From Actinomycetes bacterium (GTDB taxonomy: Bacteria > Actinomycetota > Thermoleophilia > Solirubrobacterales > JACPNS01), in the NCBI GenBank assembly GCA_023404495.1, contig JAEYBE010000048.1, positions 128,243-192,242 of the forward strand: a stretch of 64,000 bases of DNA, written 5' to 3'. Numbering within the stretch: the first letter of the stretch is position 1; each line of letters starts with the position of its first letter. Both the position numbers and the translations under genes were made by a program. Below, piece after piece: positions 51,839-59,766 of this stretch. The notes under the pieces were generated by a model. The model saw only the letters and a list, made by a program, of their open reading frames with translations, did not search any database and was not told the origin of the DNA.

Positions 51839-53692
51839 CTACTTGCAGGTCTTGAACTTGCCCGTCTGAGTCTTGAGGATCTTGCCGTCCTTGTACTCCA
51901 CCTTGTAGAGGTAGTAGTAGGTCTTGCCCTTCTTGTAGGTGTCCTTCTTGAGCGTGACCTCGAACTTGTGCGGGGACTTCGAGTCCGTCGCGCGCTTGTT
52001 CATGCTCGTCGTCTTGGCACCGGTGAAGAGCTTGACGTTCGCGATGTTGTTGACCGCGACGAGGCCCTTCGGGCTGACCTTCAGCTTCTTGGTGACCGTC
52101 TGGCAGTACTGGAGGTTCGAAGGCTTGCTCACTCCGTAGCACGGTTCGAACCCGACGCCTGAGCTCGAAGAGCTCGCCGCACCGGTGTATCCGTTGATCG
52201 CAAACGAGATCGGTCCGTCGTCCGGAGCCGAGCCGTCAGTCGGGCAGGTGCGGTTGAGCAGCAGCGAGTCAGACGCGCCGCCGTCGATGTTCACCTCGAA
52301 CGACGTGAACGGGCTCTGTGGCAGATTGTCGAACGTCGACTTGATCTGGTTGAAGCTCGCTCCGGTGAACTCGTTCGTAGCGTCCAGCCGGAACTTGATC
52401 GCACCGTCGACAAAGATCGACAGGTTCGGCAGGTTGCCGTTCGTTCCGGTCGTCTTGTAGACAGTTCCAGTCAGTCCCGCGCTGATCAACGGCGTCTGCA
52501 CCGTTGCCGTACCGACCTTGGTGTTGGCGGGGCAGTTCTCGGCGTCACGCTCAGCGATCGAGCAGACGTTCACCAGCGAGTCGGTGTCGTTCGTAATCGT
52601 CGACGGCAGCGTGACCGAAACCTTCTTCGGCTGGTCGTCGTCGGCCGCAGTCGGGTCGGCAATCGTGACCTTCAGGCCGGGGTTGGCTCCGCGTGCACCG
52701 GTGGTGACGGTGGCCGTTCCAGTTGCATTGAGCGCGGGGAGCGCGCCGCTGCAGTCCGGGGTGACGTCGTCGCCCGCCGACTTGCGGAAGACCGTGCCCT
52801 CGCCGTCTACAGGTGCGTCCGTACCGCCGGTGTTTCCGCCGACCTTGTCGGCGTACGAGTAGGTCGTCCAGTCGTCGCAGCGCAGCGGATTGGTCAGGAA
52901 GGGCTCGCTTGCCTGAGTCAAGCCGTTGAGGTGCTGCAGGATGCCGTTGATGTGAACGCCCCCGGTCGGCGTGATGTCGTCCTGCGGGACGGTGCGGATC
53001 CGGAAGTCGGAGTCGCCGTTGTTGCCCGCGCTGAGGTTGGTGACCGGTGCCAGAACGCTCTGCGTGCGGTTGCCCGTCAGGTAGAAGAACGTTGCGAGGG
53101 TGGTCGGGACCTCAGGATCAGTCTGAAGGATGAAGATCGTTCCCGGTGTGGCGTCGTTGTAGGTCGACGGCAAGTTGGCGAATTCAACGCCGTTGTTGAA
53201 CGTCGACGCGAGGTAGATGTTGCCGAAGTCCTGGATGTTGCCGGTCAGCCGGCCGCCAGGAATGTTCTGGGCGCCGTTCGCGTCATATGACGAGTCGTTG
53301 GCGTCAAGGGCCAGATTGACGGCGGCGATTCCAACCTTGCTCGATTGCGGGCAGGCGTTGAAGAACGGCGGCGTGCTGTCGTTGCCGGGGTCGATCGTCG
53401 TGTTGAACTCGGCGAGGGTGCAGCGGTCTTCATACGGAATCGAGTTTGGATTACCGATCAGACCTGCCGGACCGTCGATCACCCACTTGCGCAGGTCTTC
53501 AGTGCCGTACGTGTCGTAGGTGAAGGTCTGCGTGTTGGTGTAGTCGCCGTGCCCGCCTGGCACGGTGTTGCTGAACTCACCGGTGACGCTCGAGCTGACG
53601 TCGGCGCCCGCAGCGGGTGCAAACGCCGCAAATGCCGCAAACGCAGCGACCACGACAGCCAGCTTCAGGCGACTTGCCTTTGGACGGTTCAT
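51839..53692 (-). CDS. Exported protein of unknown function, paralogue of the 49925 gene
   Basis: About 617 residues. Signal peptide (about 1-32, AFAAFAPAAGADVSS); module 1 with GGHGDYTNTQTFTYDTYGTE and CTLAEFNTTIDPGND...CPQSSKVG; module 2 with CSIAERDAENCPANTKVGTA, LPNLSIFVDGAIKFRLDATN, FNQIKSTFDNLPQSPFTSFE, CPTDGSAPDDG; and a C-terminal beta domain ending KFKTCK. ATG 53692 is chosen because GGAGGAAA lies just upstream and a signal peptide follows; longer frames do not improve it. It shares layout and several motifs with the adjacent gene, so this is probably a local duplication. Function unknown; extracellular. Confidence 0.72.
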   Translation of the reverse strand: MNRPKASRLKLAVVVAAFAAFAAFAPAAGADVSSSVTGEFSNTVPGGHGDYTNTQTFTYDTYGTEDLRKWVIDGPAGLIGNPNSIPYEDRCTLAEFNTTIDPGNDSTPPFFNACPQSSKVGIAAVNLALDANDSSYDANGAQNIPGGRLTGNIQDFGNIYLASTFNNGVEFANLPSTYNDATPGTIFILQTDPEVPTTLATFFYLTGNRTQSVLAPVTNLSAGNNGDSDFRIRTVPQDDITPTGGVHINGILQHLNGLTQASEPFLTNPLRCDDWTTYSYADKVGGNTGGTDAPVDGEGTVFRKSAGDDVTPDCSGALPALNATGTATVTTGARGANPGLKVTIADPTAADDDQPKKVSVTLPSTITNDTDSLVNVCSIAERDAENCPANTKVGTATVQTPLISAGLTGTVYKTTGTNGNLPNLSIFVDGAIKFRLDATNEFTGASFNQIKSTFDNLPQSPFTSFEVNIDGGASDSLLLNRTCPTDGSAPDDGPISFAINGYTGAASSSSSGVGFEPCYGVSKPSNLQYCQTVTKKLKVSPKGLVAVNNIANVKLFTGAKTTSMNKRATDSKSPHKFEVTLKKDTYKKGKTYYYLYKVEYKDGKILKTQTGKFKTCK

Positions 53693-53852
53693 ATTGGGTT
53701 TCCTCCGTTGTCGCCCGAGTTCGCTCCCCAGCGGTTCGTCGAGCGGGTGATCTGTCATCTGTCCTGGTCCGTGTCGTTCCAGGAACTTCCCTTGTCACTG
53801 CAACTTACAGAAACTGACCGACGCGTTGCAATAAAACTCACAAGTGTCCGGA

Positions 53853-53884
53853 GAGTTACTAAGTAACAGTGGTGTTACTAACTC
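53853..53884. promoter_or_regulatory. Putative operator: TTACTAAGTAA and flanking inverted repeats
   Basis: TTACT-A-AGTAA at 53856-53866 is an 11-bp palindrome. GTTACTAA recurs directly 19 bp further on, and GAGTTA/TAACTC bound the whole. The overlapping inverted and direct repeats look like a TetR- or similar-type operator about 165 bp upstream of the exported-protein gene. No cognate regulator is adjacent. Confidence 0.4.
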
Positions 53885-53981
53885 GAACCATAGAACACGA
53901 GGCCCCCGGAAAGGTTTCGCCAGACTCGCCCATTTGTGTTAATTGCTGGTTGGGCGAGGGCACGTTTGCGCTGCAACGGCC

Positions 53982-53987
53982 TAGAAT
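53982..53987 (+). promoter_or_regulatory. Probable -10 box of ssrA
   Basis: TAGAAT lies 20 nt before the mature tmRNA 5' end. Transcription would start about 13 nt upstream of it and need RNase P trimming. No good -35 hexamer is seen at 16-18 bp. Confidence 0.4.
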
Positions 53988-54007
53988 CCTGAGGGCAAAT
54001 CACACAC

Positions 54008-54361
54008 GGGGACGCCAGGTTTCGACGTGGCTGATTTCGTGGGTGAAGTTGCGAGCCGAGGTTGCCTGGAGGCCTCGTAAAACACCGGGCAAAACCATAA
54101 CTGCGGACTCTCACGAGTACGCCCTCGTCTAAATAGACTGAGGCATCCGTCCAGCCTGGGCCCGTGGGCTGGGTAGCGGGTGTCAGCCAACGGGCTTGAC
54201 CAGAACGCGCGTCTCGGGCGCCTGGTGACATCTAACTGAGACTGGCTCTCCCGGACCCTGCCGGCCTGGCTAACGGAGAGTGAGATTCAGAAAGCCGGAC
54301 ACGCTCGTAGACGCTTTACTTCACGCGGTCGCGGACGCGGGTTCAATTCCCGCCGTCTCCA
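54008..54361 (+). ncRNA. ssrA: Transfer-messenger RNA (tmRNA)
   Basis: The 5' end GGGGACGCCAGGTTTCGACG and the 3' end GCGGGTTCAATTCCCGC-CGTCTCC-A form the tRNA-like domain: GGGGACG pairs with CGTCTCC, and a canonical T-arm precedes it. CCA is not encoded. The tag ORF resumes at GCG 54103 and stops at TAA 54130-54132, giving A-DSHEYALV. It rescues stalled ribosomes with SmpB. The reading CTCGTAAAA upstream of the resume codon matches the usual region. Length is about 354 nt. Confidence 0.92.
54103..54132 (+). other. tmRNA proteolysis-tag reading frame
   Basis: GCG GAC TCT CAC GAG TAC GCC CTC GTC TAA encodes ADSHEYALV. It is like the mycobacterial tag ADSHQRDYALAA but shorter and ending LV instead of LAA. 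The resume codon is inferred by analogy with known tmRNAs. Confidence 0.7.
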
Positions 54362-54492
54362 TCGGGTCGCTGACCGGCACGATCTCGCCGATGCTCGGGC
54401 TCGGGGTGCTCGGTCACGACCCAAAGGTCGCGCCCTCGCACCCGTCGCCCTGCGAGTCGACGATCTCGCACCGTTCAGCGCCCCGATCTGCA

Positions 54493-54521
54493 TTGGGCCG
54501 ACGTCGAATTGCAGATAGGCT
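54493..54521 (+). promoter_or_regulatory. Promoter of the alpha/beta-hydrolase gene
   Basis: TTGGGC, a 17-bp spacer and TAGGCT at 54516-54521. The ATG lies 7 nt beyond, so the mRNA should be leaderless. The region also separates tmRNA from the gene. Confidence 0.5.
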
Positions 54522-54528
54522 CCAGCCC

Positions 54529-55446
54529 ATGTCCGCGCCGCACCTGCAGCCGATGCCGGAGGTCGAGGGGGTTGAGCACCTCTATGTGAACGCCGGGGGC
54601 TTGCGGATGCATGTTGCCGCGGCCGGTCCCGAAGATGGCGACCCGGTTCTCCTGCTGCACGGCTGGCCCCAGCACTGGTGGCTCTGGCGTGATGTGATCC
54701 CGGCGCTTGCTGCCGAGGGGTATCGCGTCTACGCACCTGACCTTCGCGGGCTCGGCTGGAGTGAGGCGACCGACCGGTTTTGTGATTACGACAAGCGTCA
54801 GTACGCGCGCGACGTTATTGCGTTGCTGGATGCCCTCGAAATAGACACTGTTCGCCTCGCCGGGCATGACTGGGGTGGGTGGACCGGCTTCCTCGTCTCG
54901 ATCATGGCTCCTGAGCGGGTCGATCGCTATATGGCGATGAACATTCCGCCGCCGTGGCTTGACCCCGGGCCGTTCGATCTGCCCAAGACGCTCAAGGCGC
55001 TCTCGCGGCTCGGCTACCAGGTGATCATGGCCACACCCGGCATCTCGCGCTTTGCGCAGGCCGGCCCTGGTCGCGCCGAGTTCGCCAAGGGAATCGTGAA
55101 GGCCTCAAAGCGCCGTGAGGTCTGGGACAACGGCGTGCTCGACGTCTTCCTCGACCAGTTCAAGGATCCGCGCCGCTCGAAGGCCTCGATGTACATCTAC
55201 CGCAACTTCCTTGTGCGCGAATTGCCGCAGATTCAACTCGGCAAGTATGTGCCCGGGCGGCTCACGACGCGCACGACCCTGCTCTTCGGACTCGACGACG
55301 TGGCGATCGACCCGGCGATCCTTGACGCTGACCACTCGAAGTTCGCTGACGACCTGACGATCGAGCGCGTGCCCGACTGCGGTCACTTCATCGTCGATGA
55401 ACAGCCCGAGCGCGTGATCGACGAGCTGCTGAAGTTCTTCGCCTGA
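54529..55446 (+). CDS. Alpha/beta hydrolase (epoxide hydrolase/haloalkane dehalogenase-like)
   Basis: 305 residues: oxyanion motif LLLHGWPQHWWLWRDVIPAL, DLRGLGWSE, nucleophile Asp in LAGHDWGGWTGFL and catalytic His in DCGHFIVDEQPE, with a helical cap between. An Asp nucleophile in GHDWGG fits epoxide hydrolases and dehalogenases rather than esterases. A longer open frame runs back into tmRNA, so ATG 54529 is chosen, with a promoter 7 nt upstream. It abuts the next gene (stop to stop) on the opposite strand. Confidence 0.88.
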   Translation: MSAPHLQPMPEVEGVEHLYVNAGGLRMHVAAAGPEDGDPVLLLHGWPQHWWLWRDVIPALAAEGYRVYAPDLRGLGWSEATDRFCDYDKRQYARDVIALLDALEIDTVRLAGHDWGGWTGFLVSIMAPERVDRYMAMNIPPPWLDPGPFDLPKTLKALSRLGYQVIMATPGISRFAQAGPGRAEFAKGIVKASKRREVWDNGVLDVFLDQFKDPRRSKASMYIYRNFLVRELPQIQLGKYVPGRLTTRTTLLFGLDDVAIDPAILDADHSKFADDLTIERVPDCGHFIVDEQPERVIDELLKFFA

Positions 55447-56268
55447 TCAGGCCGCCGCGAGGCGGTCCATGCGGCGCTCGGCCGCCTCGGCCAGCCCGCG
55501 AAACAGGCGCTCCTGCTTGTCCTCTTGGCGCGTCTGGCTCTCGGCGTGCCACTGCATGCCGACCATGAAGTCGCGGTCTGTCGCTTGGATCCCCTCGACC
55601 ACTCCGTCCGGCGCCCAGGCGATCGCCTTCAGGTTGGTGCCGAGCTGCTCGACGCACTGGTGGTGGAACGAGTTGACCATCGTCTCCTCGCGCTCAAGTG
55701 CACGGTGGATCATCGAGTCGGGTTCGATCTGCACGCTGTGCGTCGCGAACGCTCCGCCCTCTTCTTGGGCGTGGTTGGTCGTGCTCTCGGGGAAGTCCTC
55801 AGGGATGTGTTGGTAGAGCGTTCCGCCGCGCGAGACGTTCATCAGCTGGGTGCCGCGGCAGACGGTGAGGATCGGCATGCCGCGGATATCTGCTTCGCGG
55901 ATCAGTCCGAGCTGGAATGTGTCGGTCATCAGGTTGGTCGGGCCGACGTGCTCACTGCGCTCGCGGTGGTAGAGCGACGGGTCGATGTCCGGGCCGCCGG
56001 AAACAAACAACGCATCGATCTTGTCGAGCACCTGGTCGATCGCGCCCGGCATGATCGGCGGGATCACCAATGGCATCCCACCCGAGAGCAGGATCCCGCG
56101 CAGGTACTCAACGCTGATCACGAAGTCCTCTCGCGCGGGGTCGCCCTGGGGCACCAGCCGGTCGGTCGCCGCCGGGCGGAACTCCGAGCTCGACATGCCG
56201 ATCGTCACGCGGCGGCTTGGCGAGGTCAGTCCGATCTGGCCTTCGAAAGGTGTCGCTGCGCTGTCCAC
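55447..56268 (-). CDS. Class-I glutamine-amidotransferase-like hydrolase (peptidase C26/PuuD-like)
   Basis: 273 residues: VDALFVSGGPDIDPSLYH, nucleophile Cys in ILTVCRGTQLMNVSRGGTLY, VNSFHHQCVEQLG and catalytic His/Glu in GMQWHAESQTRQE. PuuD-type enzymes cleave gamma-glutamyl amide bonds. It is the fourth gene of a ligase/hydrolase cluster and a paralogue of the second gene, 32 bp after the GCS2 gene. GTG start with AGAAGG upstream. It may release or edit a gamma-glutamyl product of the neighbouring ligases. Confidence 0.85.
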   Translation of the reverse strand: MDSAATPFEGQIGLTSPSRRVTIGMSSSEFRPAATDRLVPQGDPAREDFVISVEYLRGILLSGGMPLVIPPIMPGAIDQVLDKIDALFVSGGPDIDPSLYHRERSEHVGPTNLMTDTFQLGLIREADIRGMPILTVCRGTQLMNVSRGGTLYQHIPEDFPESTTNHAQEEGGAFATHSVQIEPDSMIHRALEREETMVNSFHHQCVEQLGTNLKAIAWAPDGVVEGIQATDRDFMVGMQWHAESQTRQEDKQERLFRGLAEAAERRMDRLAAA

Positions 56269-56300
56269 GGATGCACCTTCTATCAGGCGCGCCTGTCTGA

Positions 56301-57446
56301 TCAGGCGAACTGCTGGGCGAGCGTCCCCACCAGCTCAGTCAAGCTGGCGCCTGAGCGCACGATCTCACGCTGGCGCTGCGCGCCGGTGCGAAACGCCGGG
56401 TCGATCAACAGCTCGAGCTCGTTTTCGCAGCCGAGTTCCTGCGCGTGTGGCCTGGCCGCGTCGATCAGCTTCGGCAGTAGTCGCGCGATCGGGATTCTCT
56501 CGGAGGTGTCCGCGTCGATCAGCTCCGCGTCGAAGCCGTCGCGGGCGGCGAGGAAGCGATTCTCATTGAGCGCTTCCTGGACCGAGAGCTGGAGCTCTGA
56601 ATACCAGCCTTCTTCGACCTCGAGCTTGGCCACCGACTGGACCAAGGCCACCAACGCGGCCGTCGTCTCCGAATCGATTTGCACGTCCATCGTGCGAATT
56701 TCGACGGTGCCAAAGCGCGGCTGCGGCCGGACATCCCACCAGAGGTAGGTCGGCTCGGGAAAGCAGTCGGCGCGGATCAGCAGGTCGACCGTCTCGACGT
56801 ATGCCGCGTAGTCGTCGAACTTGAGCGGTATGCCGACGCGCGGGAAGGCCTGGAAGAGCGGCGTGCGCGCCGACGCCAGGCCGGTGTCGCGGCCCTGCCA
56901 GTAGGGCGAGTTGGCAGAAAGCGCCAGGAACAGCGGCACGTGCGCGCGCATGCGGTTGTAGAGATTGATCGCCGCCTCGCGGTCGGCGACGCCGACGTGA
57001 ACGTGCGTCGCGAAGGTCGGTTCACGCCGCGCGAGCTCGCGCATCGAGCCGTAGAGACCTTGGTAGCGCTCTCCGCTGGAGATCACCGTCTGGTACCAGA
57101 CCGCCTGCGGGTGGGTGCCCGAGCTTGCCACCTTCAATGCCAAAGGCTCAAGCTCGCGCTTCAGGCGCTCGCGCACGTCGTGGAGATCGTTGACGGCCTC
57201 GCTGACCTTGGTGTTGACGCCGGTCGCCAGCTCAACCGCCGATCCGTGGGTCTCGGCGGTGAGGCGCTCGGCGAGGCCCGGGGAGACCGTCCGCAGCACG
57301 TAGTCAATGCTCTGCGCGAGGGTCAGATCCTGCGTGTTGAGCAGCATCACCTCTTCCTCGATGCCAACCGTCCAGTCGGGGTGGGTTCCGCCACCCCAAG
57401 CGGCCCACTTGGGCTCGCTGGCGATCTGCGGGGCTGGGGTGGTCAT
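56301..57446 (-). CDS. Carboxylate-amine ligase, GCS2/YbdK family
   Basis: A 381-residue glutamine-synthetase-fold ligase of the glutamate-cysteine ligase 2 type: WTVGIEEEVMLLN (Glu-rich metal/ATP site), THGSAVELATGVNTKVSEAV, ATHVHVGVADREAAI, NSPYWQGRDTGLASARTPLF, EPTYLWWDVRPQPRFGTVEI and ALNENRFLAARDG. Such enzymes make gamma-glutamyl or other amide bonds with ATP. ATG 57446 overlaps the preceding stop. Companion genes (ATP-grasp, C26 hydrolases) suggest a dedicated peptide-like product rather than plain glutathione synthesis. Confidence 0.88.
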   Translation of the reverse strand: MTTPAPQIASEPKWAAWGGGTHPDWTVGIEEEVMLLNTQDLTLAQSIDYVLRTVSPGLAERLTAETHGSAVELATGVNTKVSEAVNDLHDVRERLKRELEPLALKVASSGTHPQAVWYQTVISSGERYQGLYGSMRELARREPTFATHVHVGVADREAAINLYNRMRAHVPLFLALSANSPYWQGRDTGLASARTPLFQAFPRVGIPLKFDDYAAYVETVDLLIRADCFPEPTYLWWDVRPQPRFGTVEIRTMDVQIDSETTAALVALVQSVAKLEVEEGWYSELQLSVQEALNENRFLAARDGFDAELIDADTSERIPIARLLPKLIDAARPHAQELGCENELELLIDPAFRTGAQRQREIVRSGASLTELVGTLAQQFA

Positions 57447-58240
57447 ACGGCTTTGATCCTCCTGGTCTGAGATTCCTTCGTGCCGCTTGAGCGCCCGGCG
57501 GCTTCCATGAGTGCGCTGAAGAGCGACTCGTGTTCGACGTGATTGGTCAGGCTTTCCGCGTGCCACTGAACTCCGAGCACGAAGTCACGATCGACGGCTT
57601 CGATCCCCTCGACGATTCCCTCGGGCGAGTGGGCGTTGGCGCGCAACCCGCTCCCGAGCTGCTCGACGCTCTGGTGGTGAAACGAATTGACGTCGGCGCG
57701 GTCGAATCCGATCGTGCGACGCAGCAGCGTTCCCGCTTCGATCGTGACCTCGTGACTGGTGTGGTGGCCGAGCTCGCTCTGCCGGTGCGAGAGCGCGGTC
57801 TCGCCGAACACGTCGGGGATGTGTTGGTGCAATGTGCCGCCGCGCGCCACATTGAGCACCTGCATCCCGCGGCAGATCGCAAGGATCGGCATGTCGCGAG
57901 CGTCCGCCGCTCGGGCGAGCGCGATCTCAAAGCTGTCGGTCGCAAGCTCGGTCGGCCCGAGCTTCTCATGCGGCGGTTGCCCATAGGTCGACGGGTCAAG
58001 GTCCGGGCCGCCGGAGAGCACCAGCGCGTCGACAGAATCCAGCACCGTGTCGATCGTGTCCTGGTGCATCGGCGCGACGATCAGCGGGACCCCGCCGACC
58101 TGTTGGACGGAGTTGAGATAGGGGATTCCCAGACAGATCTCGCGGTGGGGCGGCTCGCCCTTGGGGATCTGCTTGAGGTGCTCGGGAACGCGGATCTCGG
58201 AACTCGAGACGGCGATCACCGGCCGGCGCGTGCTGCTCAT
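57443..58240 (-). CDS. Class-I glutamine-amidotransferase-like hydrolase (peptidase C26/PuuD-like)
   Basis: 265 residues: VDALVLSGGPDLDPSTYGQP, nucleophile Cys in ILAICRGMQVLNVARGGTLH, VNSFHHQSVEQLG and GVQWHAESLTNHVEHESLFS. It is paralogous to the C26 protein at 55447. The ATG overlaps the ATP-grasp stop (ATGA) and its stop overlaps the GCS2 start, giving three overlapping genes. The longer upstream frame only shadows the ATP-grasp gene. Likely gamma-glutamyl hydrolase or amidotransferase activity on the pathway product. Confidence 0.86.
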   Translation of the reverse strand: MSSTRRPVIAVSSSEIRVPEHLKQIPKGEPPHREICLGIPYLNSVQQVGGVPLIVAPMHQDTIDTVLDSVDALVLSGGPDLDPSTYGQPPHEKLGPTELATDSFEIALARAADARDMPILAICRGMQVLNVARGGTLHQHIPDVFGETALSHRQSELGHHTSHEVTIEAGTLLRRTIGFDRADVNSFHHQSVEQLGSGLRANAHSPEGIVEGIEAVDRDFVLGVQWHAESLTNHVEHESLFSALMEAAGRSSGTKESQTRRIKAV

Positions 58241-59679
58241 GCGGCCGTCACCCAGGTGTCTTTCGCCCCGCCGTTCTGCGAGCTGTTGACGATCAGTCCG
58301 CCGCGCTCGAGCGCAACGCGGGTCAGGCAGGCGTCGACCATCTCCACAGTCTCGCCCAGATGCACGCAGTACGGACGCAGGTCGACGTGCCGGGGCTCGA
58401 GCTTGTCGCCCACGACTGTCGGGTGCGTGGAGAGCGCAACGGTCTCCTGCACGACCCATTCGTCCGGGCTCTCGGCGAGTTCGGCGCGGGCGGCGGAGAG
58501 CTCATCGGCGCTCGCGACGCGGCCGATTGTGACCCCTTTACCGCCGAGACCCCCGCGCGGTTTGAAGACGAGCGAATCGGCGTCGTCCTCGATGCGTTCG
58601 AGCGTTGCTGGATCGGCCGGGTCGTAGGTCTTGACGGACGCGAGCATCGGCTCTTCGCCCAGATAGAACTCGATCATCGATTCGACGTAAGCCTGAATCA
58701 GCTTGTCGTCGGCAATGCCCGATCCGAAGGCATTCACGCAGGCGACGGTGCCGCGCTGGATCGGCTCGAGCATGAGGTCGCCAAAGTGCGAGAGCGCGCC
58801 ACTGGGCATGCGCAGACGGTCGAGATCGGTGCGCCGGTAGATCACGTCGATCGGCTTGAGCAGTCCGTCGTCGTCGCGCCCGTAGATATCGCCGCCGTGG
58901 TTTTCGAGCTGGTCGAGTCTGAAGAGGTAGATGTCCAGCGCTTCGGCGACCATGCGGTGCTCATACCAAGCTGCGCTGGTCGGTCCGTCGGAAATCAGCG
59001 CGATCGACGGCTCGCCCGCCGCGGCTTCAGGGGCGGCGGCGTGCAGCGCCGCCGAGAGCGAATCAAAGACTCCGCCGTCGACCTTGAGCTTCTGGCGACC
59101 GCCGGTGAATGGCAGCACTGCGTCGCTCATCTTCCTTGCAGCCAGCGCGAACGCGATGCCGGACGGCGAGCGCACATTGTCTTCGAGCACGCTGAATTCG
59201 CCGTCGGCTCCGCGCACCAGGTCAAGGCCGGCCACGTTGGCGAAGATCGCCGCCGGCGGTGAAGTGCCAACGAGATCCGGTTCGAAGTACTCGGCCGTCT
59301 CGATCGCGGCGCTTGGCACGACGCCGGCCTCGACGATTCGCTGGTCTCCGTAGACGTCGGCGACGAAGAGATTCAGCGCCTTGACGCGCTGCGTGACGGC
59401 CCCGGTGATCAACTTCCACTCTGACGCGCTGAGGACCCGCGGGATCGGATCGACGACGAATGGCAGGGTCCCGCTGGCGGTCGTGAACGCGACCCCGTGG
59501 CGATCGACCTCGGCCTGCGCCGCCGACCTCAGCTCGCCGAGTTCGAGGCGATCGAGTTCCGCGAGGATCGCGGCATACTCGGGCCGCGGGTCACCGCCAT
59601 CGGCGAAGGCTTCGTCGAAGAATCCGGGGATCGTGCTGTATCCGTCGATCGCGCCTCCCGGCGCGCTGATCTGTTGCAG
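58237..59679 (-). CDS. Circularly permuted ATP-grasp ligase (CP_ATPgrasp, DUF404/407-like)
   Basis: About 480 residues if begun at CTG 59679. Motifs: VTQRVKALNLFVADVYGDQR, VLEDNVRSPSGIAFALAARK, LKPIDVIYRRTDLDRL, LIQAYVESMIEFYLGEEPML, LVFKPRGGLGGKGVTIGR (ATP-binding loop), HVDLRPYCVHLGETVEMVDA, GLIVNSSQNGGAKDTWV. The first ATG-type start (59412) would delete about 89 residues that fit the family N-terminus (DGYSTIPGFFDEAF, DPRPEYAAILAEL, VVDPIPRVLSASEW). Upstream of 59412, back to an in-frame stop at 59767, there is no ATG, GTG or early TTG. It is the first gene of a ligase/hydrolase chain; ATP-dependent amide bond formation is expected, substrate unknown. Confidence 0.78.
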   Translation of the reverse strand: MQQISAPGGAIDGYSTIPGFFDEAFADGGDPRPEYAAILAELDRLELGELRSAAQAEVDRHGVAFTTASGTLPFVVDPIPRVLSASEWKLITGAVTQRVKALNLFVADVYGDQRIVEAGVVPSAAIETAEYFEPDLVGTSPPAAIFANVAGLDLVRGADGEFSVLEDNVRSPSGIAFALAARKMSDAVLPFTGGRQKLKVDGGVFDSLSAALHAAAPEAAAGEPSIALISDGPTSAAWYEHRMVAEALDIYLFRLDQLENHGGDIYGRDDDGLLKPIDVIYRRTDLDRLRMPSGALSHFGDLMLEPIQRGTVACVNAFGSGIADDKLIQAYVESMIEFYLGEEPMLASVKTYDPADPATLERIEDDADSLVFKPRGGLGGKGVTIGRVASADELSAARAELAESPDEWVVQETVALSTHPTVVGDKLEPRHVDLRPYCVHLGETVEMVDACLTRVALERGGLIVNSSQNGGAKDTWVTAA

Positions 59680-59766
59680 CGAGTCGATGCTTCCATCGTA
59701 AGTCCGCGAAGGACTTTCGCGCTTGTACCGACGTACAACGCTCGCGGTGGGAGCTTGGCGGTGCGG

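Larger units (their letters stand above)
53693..54007. other. 315-bp region between the exported-protein gene and tmRNA
   Basis: It holds the minus-strand promoter and leader of the exported-protein gene, the inverted-repeat cluster at 53853-53884 and the + strand -10 box of tmRNA at 53982-53987. It is lighter in GC than its flanks. No coding frame is supported. Confidence 0.5.

Noticed and set aside
54280..54528. N-terminal extension of the alpha/beta hydrolase
   Set aside because: It would overlap the 3' third of tmRNA. The domain and a leaderless promoter place the start at 54529.
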